Assembly (NCBI GenBank): GCA_902795715.1 | Contig: CADBME010000135.1 | Coordinates: forward strand, 1-7,721 | Direction: 5' to 3' | Length of the DNA: 7,721 nucleotides | From: an uncultured Lachnospiraceae bacterium | GTDB lineage: Bacteria > Bacillota_A > Clostridia > Lachnospirales > Lachnospiraceae | Shown: piece after piece, positions 1 to 5,607 of the stretch | How positions within the stretch are numbered: the first letter of the stretch is position 1 | How the letters are laid out: the number at the start of each line of letters is the position of its first letter | Position numbers and translations under genes: made by a program | Notes under the pieces: model-generated | The model's database searches: none | What the model was told of the DNA's origin: nothing | What the model saw: the letters and a program-made list of their open reading frames with translations, nothing else

Positions 1-72
1 ATCCCTCCATCCGTGACATTGGCAGGAGGAATCCTGGTAATCGGAGGAATCGCAGGATATATACTCCTGTAG
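1..72 (+). CDS. C-terminal fragment of a membrane protein, probably DMT/EamA-type transporter
   Basis: Frame 1 is open from the window edge to a TAG at 70-72 and encodes 23 residues reading IPPSVTLAGGILVIGGIAGY followed by ILL. This is a hydrophobic, glycine-rich final membrane helix. The pattern of Pro-Ser, a loop and then a G-G-x-L-x-x-x-G helix resembles the last transmembrane segment of EamA-domain drug/metabolite transporters, where the end of the second repeat reads similarly. Only the tail is present, so the family call is tentative; other polytopic membrane proteins can end this way. A strong hairpin terminator starts two bases after the first base of the stop codon, which supports this being a genuine gene end. 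Confidence 0.5.
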   Translation: MPPSVTLAGGILVIGGIAGYILL

Positions 73-119
73 TGGGACAGTGGGGACCTTTCATATTGCC
101 CCACTGTCCCACTTTTTTT
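72..119 (+). terminator. Intrinsic terminator of the left-edge gene (14-bp stem)
   Basis: GTGGGACAGTGGGG (72-85) pairs perfectly with CCCCACTGTCCCAC (99-112) around a 13-base loop. Seven T residues follow at 113-119. The stem begins on the last base of the TAG stop. On the minus strand the hairpin has no following T-run, so it is a poor terminator for the convergent beta-helix gene. Bases 82-92 (GGGGACCTTTC) recur in the hairpin at 1527-1596, so this may also be a member of a dispersed hairpin repeat family. Confidence 0.85.
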
Positions 120-133
120 ACTTCACACACCGT

Positions 134-190
134 TTCTGGCTTCACTCACCACCTCTTGCTTGAATCACCACTTCTGGCTTCACTCACCAC
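134..190. repeat. Three 19-bp tandem repeats overlapping the 3' end of the beta-helix gene
   Basis: TTCTGGCTTCACTCACCAC occurs exactly at 134-152 and 172-190. A diverged copy, CTCTTGCTTGAATCACCAC, lies between them at 153-171, so the period is 19 bp. Bases 115-133 match at about 13 of 19 positions and may be a decayed fourth unit. The last unit covers the stop codon (184-186) of the minus-strand beta-helix gene. Because 19 is not a multiple of three, each unit presents a different reading frame. Direct adjacency without spacers rules out a CRISPR array. Confidence 0.75.
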
Positions 191-1293
191 TTCCTCTTTT
201 TATTTCGCGAAGCCTTTACCTTCTTAACCGAAGGCTTCCACTTGGGATTGGGCTCGATCAGAAGAGCCCTCTTTTTTCCTTTTTTTGCGCAGATTTTATT
301 GTTTTTGATAATCAGAGTGCCATACCTGGTCTTCTTATGGGAGCAGATCTGAAAACCGGACCGCCCTCCTTTGATGATATTATTTTTTATGGAAATTTTC
401 CCTTTAGAAAAGGCCGGTATATTCCCGAAAAGAGTGATATGACAACCGCTGGAGTAGGCTGAGTTGGTCCGTTTGCTGTAGGAAATGATCCGGTTGTTTT
501 TTATGGAGACATTTATGGTGTTGAATAAAGTCAGCCCTTCGGCTGTATCACCGATCAAGGTGCAGTTTTTTACCGTGATATGATTATGGTATCTTTTCAG
601 ATAGGCCGGGTCTTTTTTGGCATAGGAAGCCGCCACCCCTCTGCTCCCGCGAATAATGCATCCCTGAATCCATATATTCTGACAGGCCAGACCGTTCTGG
701 AATTCTTTCCTGAGAAATGGAGCATTATGGGGGGTAGCCATATCAATCTGAACCATCTCTTCTATACTGTTTTTGGCGGAAGTACCCTGACCCATGACTA
801 TGCAGTTACTGATCGACACATTTTTGCATGCCACCAGCTCGATGGCATGACCTTCCCTGTTGGTCGACCGGATATCCATATCCTTGAGTGTAATATTCTG
901 GGAATGGGCAAAACTGAATGTGGTACCCGGACATCCTTCTTTGTGGGCGGAAATCCATCTTCCTCCCGTAATCCTTATATTGGACATGGAATTGTAGCCG
1001 GTCTGATAATTCCTGGTATCATTCCTGACAGCCCCTTTATAGATTACAATGGTAGCCCCTCTGGCATCGATGGTGCTGTTGCTGTTTATGGGGATGAAAT
1101 GCGACAGATAGTAGGTTGCTCCCTGTTGCAGTCTGACATAGCCCGTCGCATCCAATTCATGATCGATATTATTCACATCCTGATTGGATATTGTTCCGGA
1201 AGGGGCTACAATCCCGGCCCGGACCTGCATGGGAAAGAACAGGAAAAGGGTAAACAATACAATTCGAATCAATGCTTTCAACCACTTATGCAT
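184..1293 (-). CDS. Secreted right-handed parallel beta-helix protein
   Basis: Predicted product of 369 residues from ATG at 1291-1293. Residues 1-26 look like a signal peptide: basic n-region (HKWLK, R), hydrophobic core IVLFTLFLFF, and likely cleavage after VRA. The segment around 58-85 (GATYYLS, then STIDARGATI) is the usual opening of pectin-lyase-fold proteins. At least eight short beta-rung repeats follow, for example NIRITGG (105), NITLKDMDI (133), NVSISNCIV (158), NIWIQGCII (206), HITVKNCTL (238), NVSIKNNRI (261), KISIKNNII (299) and TLIIKNNKI (326). GHAIEL (148-153) and VQID (181-184) recall polar positions conserved in some polysaccharide-acting beta-helix proteins, but I cannot name an enzyme class. 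The last about 35 residues are very rich in Lys/Arg and could bind anionic wall polymers. A GTG at 1309-1311 is an alternative start; neither start has a strong ribosome site. No partner gene is adjacent, so it appears monocistronic. Confidence 0.8.
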   Translation of the reverse strand: MHKWLKALIRIVLFTLFLFFPMQVRAGIVAPSGTISNQDVNNIDHELDATGYVRLQQGATYYLSHFIPINSNSTIDARGATIVIYKGAVRNDTRNYQTGYNSMSNIRITGGRWISAHKEGCPGTTFSFAHSQNITLKDMDIRSTNREGHAIELVACKNVSISNCIVMGQGTSAKNSIEEMVQIDMATPHNAPFLRKEFQNGLACQNIWIQGCIIRGSRGVAASYAKKDPAYLKRYHNHITVKNCTLIGDTAEGLTLFNTINVSIKNNRIISYSKRTNSAYSSGCHITLFGNIPAFSKGKISIKNNIIKGGRSGFQICSHKKTRYGTLIIKNNKICAKKGKKRALLIEPNPKWKPSVKKVKASRNKKRKW

Positions 1294-1650
1294 AAATAAA
1301 GAAAACACCACACTTTCTATGTTTATAGTCTGTAATCAGGCTTTATAAGCATCCATCGGTTATCACAGCTTCTAATCGATCATTCCAGTCTTCTTATCCT
1401 TTGGCTTTTACAATAATCAGATGGGATGTTTCTGCCATTTGCATTTTCAGTATACACGAAAAAAGACAGGAATATGTGAAATCCGGGTAAATCCTTTCTT
1501 TATCTGAATCTGAATCTGAAAATGAAAAGGGGGACCTTTCCTTTTATTCCGCTTTACCAGTCATTCTAAAGTGGAATAAGAGGAAAGGTCCCCCTTGTTT
1601 TAAAATAATAATCTCTTCTTTCTGATCAGGCTGATTCTTTTGAAAAATCC
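1294..1650. other. Intergenic region between the beta-helix and flavodiiron genes
   Basis: This 357-bp stretch holds no convincing gene. It contains three perfect copies of TCTGAA at 1503-1520 and the long hairpin at 1527-1596. It should also carry the minus-strand promoter of the beta-helix gene. On that strand I see AT-rich candidates (TATAAA near 1350 and 1323, TATACT near 1450) but no good paired -35, so no promoter is called. No riboswitch or tRNA is recognisable. Confidence 0.6.
1527..1596 (-). terminator. Long hairpin downstream of the flavodiiron gene, probable terminator and repeat-family member
   Basis: Bases 1527-1556 pair with 1567-1596 over 30 positions around a 10-base loop. 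Only two positions are not Watson-Crick: 1543 with 1580, and 1551 with 1572. Read on the minus strand, the stem closes on CCCCCTT and continues TTCATTTTC, a U-rich tail that suits termination of the flavodiiron transcript, whose stop lies 55 bases upstream. The plus-strand continuation (GTTTTAAAAT) is also T-rich, so it may act in both directions. The arm contains GGGGACCTTTC, as in the hairpin at 72-112, and is longer than most simple terminators. It could therefore be a dispersed palindromic element doing terminator duty. Confidence 0.65.
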
Positions 1651-3438
1651 CTATAATGGTTTAAAGTCGGATGCGGGATGCTTGCAGATAGGACAGATGA
1701 AATCTGCGGGAAGTTCATCGCCTTCATAGATGTAGCCGCATACCTGGCATACAAAGCCTTTCTTTTTGGCTGCTTCTGGTTTCGGTTTTACATTGTCCTG
1801 ATAGTAGTTGTAGGTCATGGTTTCTCTGGAAGAGATCACACGGGCTTCATCGATGCTGCAGACGAACATGGTGTGGGTTCCGAAGTCTTCCATAGCCTCT
1901 ACCGATAGAGACATGAAGGAGTTAATGTACTTGGGCAGATAGGCTATGCCATTGTCTGCTCTGAGAAGGGGCCATGTCTCAAATTTATTGACGTCCCTTC
2001 CACTCTGGAAACCAAAGTTGGTAAAGACTTCAAATGGAGCATCCTGGGACAGGCAGTTCACATTCAACTTCTTCGATGACAGAACCACGTCATGGGTAAA
2101 GTTGGCCTTGTTCAGCGTAACGGCAACCCGGTTGGGGCTGTTGGTCAGCTGAACCACGGAGTTGGCGATACATCCGGTATCCTTGTCGCCGTCTTTTGTG
2201 GTGATCACATAGAGGCCGTAACCGATCTTGAAGAGGGCTGTCATATTATTCTTGTTGGCCAGCTCGTCATCATGCTCCACGTACTCCTGGCAGAGCTCGT
2301 AAGCCATCTTCTCCATCTCGTCATAATTCTTCTCATCCAGGGCCGACATGATGTGGACATTATTCTTTGTAAATTCAATCTGCTCGCACTGGGAAAGCAT
2401 TTCCTTCATCAGGCGGGCTGCCTGAGGAGCCCAGGAACCATTTTCAATGAGAGCGACCGTCCGCTTTTTAAACTTATGCTCCACCAGTCTGTGGATGAAG
2501 TCATGCATAAAGGGATACATGCTTCCATTGTATGTCGTCGTAGCCAGCACCAGCTTGCTGTAGCGGAAAGCATCGCTGACTGCAGCGGACATATCGTCTC
2601 TGGCCAGATCGTAAACCACAACCTTGGGCGCCTTCTTGGCCTCCAGATTCTTGGCCAGAAGCTGAACCGCTTCTTTGGTATGGCCGTAAACGGAAGTGTA
2701 GGCAATCACAATACCTTCTTCCTCCGGCGTGTAGGATGACCATTTATCATAAAGATCGATATAATATCCCAGGTTCTCTTTGAGAACCGGTCCGTGAGTG
2801 GGACAGATTATCTCGATATCCAGGTCTGCAGCTACTTTCAGGATAGCCTGAACGAAATCTCCGTACATACCTACGATACCGATGTAGTAACGGCGGGCTT
2901 CATCAGCCCAGTCTTCTGTCACATCATTGGCCCCGAACTTGCCGAAACCATCTGCAGCAAAGAGAACTTTGTCCTTGACATCATAGGTTACTACAACCTC
3001 AGGCCAGTGGACCATGGGAGCCTCGACAAAAATCAGGGCATGCTGACCCAGGCGAAGTGTGTCCCCGCTCTTGATGACAACCTTACGTCCCTCAAAATCC
3101 GTCCCGAAGAAATTCTTCATCATGGCAAAAGCTTTCTCGGAAGAAACGATCTGGGCATTTTTATAATACTGCATAAAATCAGCAATATTGGCTGAATGGT
3201 CAGGCTCCATATGCTGAACGATCAGATAGTCCGGCTGGCGTCCGCCAAGTTTCTTCTCGATGTTGATCAGCCACTCACTGCCGAAATTAACATCCACTGT
3301 ATCCATAACGGCAATCTTCTCATCCATGATCAGATAAGAATTGTAGGCCATGCCGTTGGGCACTTCATACTGGCCTTCAAAGAGATCAACCTTATGGTCA
3401 TTGACACCGACATATAAAATATCGTCTGTTACAAACAT
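1651..3438 (-). CDS. Flavodiiron protein fused to flavin-reductase-like and rubredoxin domains
   Basis: The 595-residue product is a soluble O2/NO reductase. Residues 1-240 form the metallo-beta-lactamase-like diiron domain with a full ligand set: H76-x-E78-x-D80-H81, H144, D163 and H215. Residues 242-395 form a flavodoxin-like FMN domain with phosphate loop TSVYGHT (248-254) and TYNGSMYP (302-309). Residues 398-550 resemble the flavin-reductase-like FMN domain (ALFKIGYGLYVITT, GCIANS). Residues 560-595 are a short rubredoxin with C564-x2-C567 and C582-x2-C585. The loop between the Cys pairs is compressed, as in rubrerythrin tails. In Moorella thermoacetica the last two domains form a separate protein, Hrb, which donates electrons to FprA, so this chain looks like an FprA-Hrb fusion able to pass NAD(P)H electrons to the diiron site internally. 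It starts at ATG 3438 behind a strong AGGGAGGT site. The gene is probably transcribed from the extended -10 promoter at 3602-3610 and ends before the hairpin at 1527-1596. Confidence 0.95.
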   Translation of the reverse strand: MFVTDDILYVGVNDHKVDLFEGQYEVPNGMAYNSYLIMDEKIAVMDTVDVNFGSEWLINIEKKLGGRQPDYLIVQHMEPDHSANIADFMQYYKNAQIVSSEKAFAMMKNFFGTDFEGRKVVIKSGDTLRLGQHALIFVEAPMVHWPEVVVTYDVKDKVLFAADGFGKFGANDVTEDWADEARRYYIGIVGMYGDFVQAILKVAADLDIEIICPTHGPVLKENLGYYIDLYDKWSSYTPEEEGIVIAYTSVYGHTKEAVQLLAKNLEAKKAPKVVVYDLARDDMSAAVSDAFRYSKLVLATTTYNGSMYPFMHDFIHRLVEHKFKKRTVALIENGSWAPQAARLMKEMLSQCEQIEFTKNNVHIMSALDEKNYDEMEKMAYELCQEYVEHDDELANKNNMTALFKIGYGLYVITTKDGDKDTGCIANSVVQLTNSPNRVAVTLNKANFTHDVVLSSKKLNVNCLSQDAPFEVFTNFGFQSGRDVNKFETWPLLRADNGIAYLPKYINSFMSLSVEAMEDFGTHTMFVCSIDEARVISSRETMTYNYYQDNVKPKPEAAKKKGFVCQVCGYIYEGDELPADFICPICKHPASDFKPL

Positions 3439-3445
3439 CTATTTT

Positions 3446-3453
3446 ACCTCCCT
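3446..3453 (-). promoter_or_regulatory. Ribosome binding site of the flavodiiron gene
   Basis: AGGGAGGT on the minus strand lies 7 bases before the ATG at 3438 and fixes that start. Its first A is also the last base of a TGA (3455-3453) that ends a possible upstream small ORF, an arrangement typical of translational coupling. Confidence 0.85.
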
Positions 3454-3584
3454 CAAACCTTGGAAAAGCCAGGTTGTTTTCCCCGGTCCCTTCTTTGCCA
3501 GTCATTGTCTGACAGGATCTGAATGAATCTGTCCTTAAAACTTTCAGATCCGGTAATCCACTCATGGATGAAAGCATAGTCCAC
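3453..3584 (-). CDS. Possible 43-residue leader small ORF upstream of the flavodiiron gene
   Basis: A GTG at 3584-3582 opens 43 codons ending in TGA at 3455-3453. AGGA on the minus strand (3594-3591) sits 6 bases before the GTG. The peptide begins MDYAFIHEWITGSESFKDRF and continues IQILSDNDWQRRDRGKQPGF then SKV. It is aromatic-rich and amphipathic, with a basic, probably disordered end and no signal peptide. I do not recognise a family. In favour: the start has a plausible ribosome site, the stop overlaps the flavodiiron ribosome site, and it fills the leader. Against: 44 codons can stay open by chance, a second frame (ATG 3577 to stop 3398) is also open across the same bases, and the predicted transcript start leaves only about 12 bases of 5' leader. 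It could be a leader peptide, a small partner protein, or a chance frame. Confidence 0.35.
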   Translation of the reverse strand: MDYAFIHEWITGSESFKDRFIQILSDNDWQRRDRGKQPGFSKV

Positions 3585-3601
3585 CCATTTGTCCTGTAAA
3601 T

Positions 3602-3610
3602 ATTATAGCA
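3602..3610 (-). promoter_or_regulatory. Extended -10 promoter for the flavodiiron transcript
   Basis: The minus strand reads TGCTATAAT, a perfect TGn plus TATAAT extended -10. At 17-bp spacing the -35 position is poor (GTGCAA), which is tolerable for extended -10 promoters. A consensus-like TTGACA lies only 7 bases upstream of the -10, too close to act as its -35, and could be coincidental or part of an operator. The expected start near 3595 would give a leader of about 157 bases before the flavodiiron ATG. Confidence 0.5.
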
Positions 3611-3859
3611 AAGTTGTCAAGTCATTGCACGAAAAATGCAGTCAAATTATTGTAGATTTCAGAACGTTTTTTGACAGCGGCGGCGGGTTGGATTTTGTCC
3701 GCAGTTACAGTCGGACCACTTTGCGGCAATACCTGATATCTACATTCCATTGGAGCAGGGCCGGCCACATCCTTATTTGCCGGAAAATGGCCTCCATTTA
3801 AGCTTTTATTGTACCAAAAAGTCTGTTTGATAGTACAAGCCCCGTCTTTTGCCTGTAGG

Positions 3860-3865
3860 TATAAT
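3860..3865 (+). promoter_or_regulatory. Candidate -10 element for the DJ-1/PfpI gene
   Basis: TATAAT matches the sigma-A -10 consensus, but no acceptable -35 is present at 16-18 bp. A 6-bp inverted repeat (TTGTAC at 3809-3814, GTACAA at 3833-3838) lies just upstream, where an activator could bind. It is short enough to be chance. A second weak option, CATAAT at 3930-3935, lies closer to the gene. Confidence 0.3.
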
Positions 3866-3985
3866 AAAAGAGGAATTTCAGGCAGCTTATCCTGTCTGCC
3901 GATTCATGGTGAATTCAAGATGCATGATGCATAATAGAAGACTGGAGATATATCCGGACAGAATGTGATTTTGATAGAGAATTGC

Positions 3986-3992
3986 GGAGGAG
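3986..3992 (+). promoter_or_regulatory. Ribosome binding site of the DJ-1/PfpI gene
   Basis: GGAGGAG precedes the ATG at 3996, with the GGAGG core 5 bases from the start codon. This supports that start. Confidence 0.8.
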
Positions 3993-3995
3993 ATT

Positions 3996-4565
3996 ATGAG
4001 TAGAATTTTATTACTTGCCGGGGATTTTACGGAAGATTATGAGACCATGGTACCTTTTCAGACTTTGAGAGTCCTGGGTTTTGATGTGGATGCGGTATGC
4101 CCCGGAAAGAAAGCCGGAGACATGATCAAGACAGCCATCCATGACTTTGAAGGTGACCAGACTTATACCGAAAAACCCGGCCATCTTTTTGCTTTGAACA
4201 AATCCTTTGACCAGGTGGAGTTTGACGATTATGACGGGCTTTTCATCACCGGGGGAAGGTCACCGGAGTACATCCGCATGGACAGTAAAGTGATCAGCCT
4301 GGTCAAATGTTTTATGCGAAGCGGGAAACCGGTGGCGGCCATCTGTCACGCTTCCCAGGTGCTGACAGCCGCTGATGTTCTCCACGGAAGAACCCTCACC
4401 GCCTACCCGGCCCTGGCCTCGGATGTGAGGATGGCCGGCGGCAACTTCGTCGAAGTCGAGCCGGACCAGTCCGTGGTCGACGGCAACCTGATCACCGCAC
4501 CGGCGTGGCCGGGTAACGTTGCCATCTTAAGAGACTTTGCAAGAGCCCTGGGATGTAATATTTAA
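3996..4565 (+). CDS. DJ-1/PfpI family protein
   Basis: The 189-residue product has the length and layout of a single-domain class I glutamine amidotransferase-like protein of the DJ-1/PfpI group. It opens with a beta strand (ILLLAGDF), then TEDYE (12-16), in which E13 aligns with the active-site Glu of PfpI. GLFITGGRSPEYIR (81-94) is the typical GG-x-x-P-E-x-x-R segment. AAICHAS (114-120) is the nucleophile elbow with C117 and H118. There is no signal peptide, so it should be cytosolic. Members have been described as proteases, glyoxalases or deglycases and are often linked to stress, and the exact reaction cannot be told from sequence. The gene is alone in its transcription unit, divergent from the flavodiiron gene and closed by its own terminator. 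The second half is visibly richer in GC than the first. Confidence 0.92.
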   Translation: MSRILLLAGDFTEDYETMVPFQTLRVLGFDVDAVCPGKKAGDMIKTAIHDFEGDQTYTEKPGHLFALNKSFDQVEFDDYDGLFITGGRSPEYIRMDSKVISLVKCFMRSGKPVAAICHASQVLTAADVLHGRTLTAYPALASDVRMAGGNFVEVEPDQSVVDGNLITAPAWPGNVAILRDFARALGCNI

Positions 4566-4580
4566 TACTCACAGACCAAA

Positions 4581-4615
4581 AGGGGACATCGAAATGATGC
4601 CCCCCCTCTTTTTTT
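4581..4615 (+). terminator. Intrinsic terminator of the DJ-1/PfpI gene, possibly bidirectional
   Basis: GGGG (4582-4585) and CATC (4587-4590), with A4586 bulged, pair with GATG (4596-4599) and CCCC (4600-4603) around loop GAAAT. A T-rich run follows (CTCTTTTTTT to 4615). On the minus strand the same stem is followed by TTTT, so it may also stop the convergent ABC transporter operon ending at 4640. Confidence 0.8.
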
Positions 4616-4639
4616 ATCTGATTGTATTTTTCCCTGCGA

Positions 4640-5590
4640 TCACTGATAGTAAAAACATCGCACTTTATGGCCATTCCCATGATCTTTTAGTTCCGGTGTC
4701 TCCTTCTTGCATTTGTCATGAACCAAGGGACATCTTTTCTGGTATGGACATCCCATCTTTTCATACCCGGAATCCTGCATAGTCAGCGTCTCCAGTTCGA
4801 TCTTCTTCCTGTTTTTATCGTGCATGGAAAACACACTGTCAAGAAGTTTTCTGGTGTAAGGATGGGCTGCACTTTCCTCTAATCTCTCGCTTGCAAGTTC
4901 TTCTACCACACAGCCGGCATACATGACCACAATGCGATTACACACACTTCGCACCACTGCCAGATCATGCCCGATAAAAAGATATGTCAGATCCAGCCTT
5001 TTCTGAAGTTTAACCAGGAGGCTCAAAACCTGCTTTTGCACCGAGACATCCAAAGCGCTGGTGGCATCGTCAAGGATAACCAGCCTGGGTTCAATGGATA
5101 TAGCTCTGGCAATCACCACTCTCTGTAATTGTCCCCCGCTAAGCTGATGCGGAAACCGATCCAGCAGTTCCGGAGAGAGCTCTACCATAGAAAGCAGAAT
5201 TTTAGTCTCTTCCTTCGCATCTATCCTTGAAGCAATCTTAAAATGAACAAGTCCTTCTTCCAGAAAGGTCCCGATCTGCATTCTGGGACTAAAGACAGAA
5301 TAGGGATCCTGAAAGACCATCTGAATCTTCTTATATATCTTTTTCAGATTTTTAACCGGAATACGGGAAATATCCTCTCCCTCAAGGAGAATCTGCCCTT
5401 GTGTAATATCCGTGATTCTTGTAATCATGCGGGCGATGGTGCTTTTCCCGCATCCGCTCTCGCCGACGATGCCTACACATTCCCCTTGTCCGATATCCAG
5501 GGAGACATCCCGAACTGCGGGAACTGCCCCTGTTTTATTCGAATAAAATGTCTTGCTGACGTGCGATAATCTGAGAATTGGATCTTTCAT
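4640..5590 (-). CDS. ABC transporter ATP-binding protein, oligopeptide/nickel type (OppF/DppF-like)
   Basis: The 316-residue cytoplasmic ATPase is the second of the pair. Visible motifs: Walker A GESGCGKST (43-51), Q-loop Q94, signature LSGGQLQR (150-157), Walker B LVILDD (170-175), D-loop SALD (178-181) and switch H208. The residue after the Walker B Asp is D175 where family members normally have the catalytic Glu (DEP or DEA). The residue before the switch His is Gly rather than the usual Thr/Ser. The C-terminal extension, typical of peptide-transporter ATPases, keeps four Cys (C281, C287, C294, C312) in a CP-x4-RCP pattern; in related DppD/OppD proteins such a cluster binds 4Fe-4S. I chose ATG 5590 because AAAAGGA lies 10 bases before it and overlaps the upstream stop; an in-frame ATG at 5632 would overlap the upstream gene by 26 bases and add 14 residues unlike the family. 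It is probably translationally coupled to the upstream ATPase. Confidence 0.92.
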   Translation of the reverse strand: MKDPILRLSHVSKTFYSNKTGAVPAVRDVSLDIGQGECVGIVGESGCGKSTIARMITRITDITQGQILLEGEDISRIPVKNLKKIYKKIQMVFQDPYSVFSPRMQIGTFLEEGLVHFKIASRIDAKEETKILLSMVELSPELLDRFPHQLSGGQLQRVVIARAISIEPRLVILDDATSALDVSVQKQVLSLLVKLQKRLDLTYLFIGHDLAVVRSVCNRIVVMYAGCVVEELASERLEESAAHPYTRKLLDSVFSMHDKNRKKIELETLTMQDSGYEKMGCPYQKRCPLVHDKCKKETPELKDHGNGHKVRCFYYQ

Positions 5591-5600
5591 ATTCAGGACA

Positions 5601-5607
5601 TCCTTTT
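5601..5607 (-). promoter_or_regulatory. Ribosome binding site deciding the start of the second ATPase
   Basis: AAAAGGA on the minus strand lies 10 bases before ATG 5590, and its first A is the last base of the preceding gene's TGA stop. It supports the shorter start over the in-frame ATG at 5632 and suggests translational coupling. Confidence 0.7.

Larger units (their letters stand above)
3439..3995. other. Divergent intergenic region between the flavodiiron and DJ-1/PfpI genes
   Basis: Flavodiiron (left, minus) and DJ-1/PfpI (right, plus) are transcribed away from this 557-bp region. It holds the possible small ORF at 3453-3584, a minus-strand extended -10 at 3602-3610 and a plus-strand -10-like TATAAT at 3860-3865. 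The middle, about 3670-3790, is GC-rich and contains small palindromes: TTGC-G-GCAA around 3721-3729, GTCCG/CGGAC around 3698-3717, and CCGGC/GCCGG around 3763-3784. No known operator such as a PerR box is evident, and no convincing gene was found in this middle part on either strand. Confidence 0.55.

Noticed and set aside
134..190. Possible CRISPR array
   Set aside because: The 19-bp units are directly adjacent with no spacers and there are no cas genes.
580..1299. Plus-strand open frame of 239 codons opposite the beta-helix gene
   Set aside because: It lies fully antisense to a gene with a signal peptide and clear beta-helix repeats, and its product shows no recognisable domain.
2092..2739. 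Plus-strand open frame of 215 codons inside the flavodiiron gene
   Set aside because: It is antisense to the flavodoxin-like part of a very well supported gene; a shadow frame.
3398..3577. Same-strand 59-codon frame from ATG 3577 overlapping the flavodiiron start
   Set aside because: It has no good ribosome site and runs out of frame into the flavodiiron coding sequence. The other frame, ending at the flavodiiron ribosome site, is the better candidate.
3698..3784. Small GC-rich palindromes in the intergenic region as a riboswitch or sRNA
   Set aside because: Stems are only 4-5 bp, not nested, and match no known riboswitch layout that I can recognise.
3589..3801. Plus-strand open frame of 70 codons in the divergent intergenic region
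   Set aside because: It starts at TTG with no ribosome site, crosses the minus-strand promoter, and its product has no family features.
3619..3905. Minus-strand frame open for about 94 codons, ending in TGA near 3619
   Set aside because: It has no start codon with a ribosome site (the only ATG is deep inside) and covers both predicted promoter areas. A remnant gene cannot be excluded, but nothing supports it.
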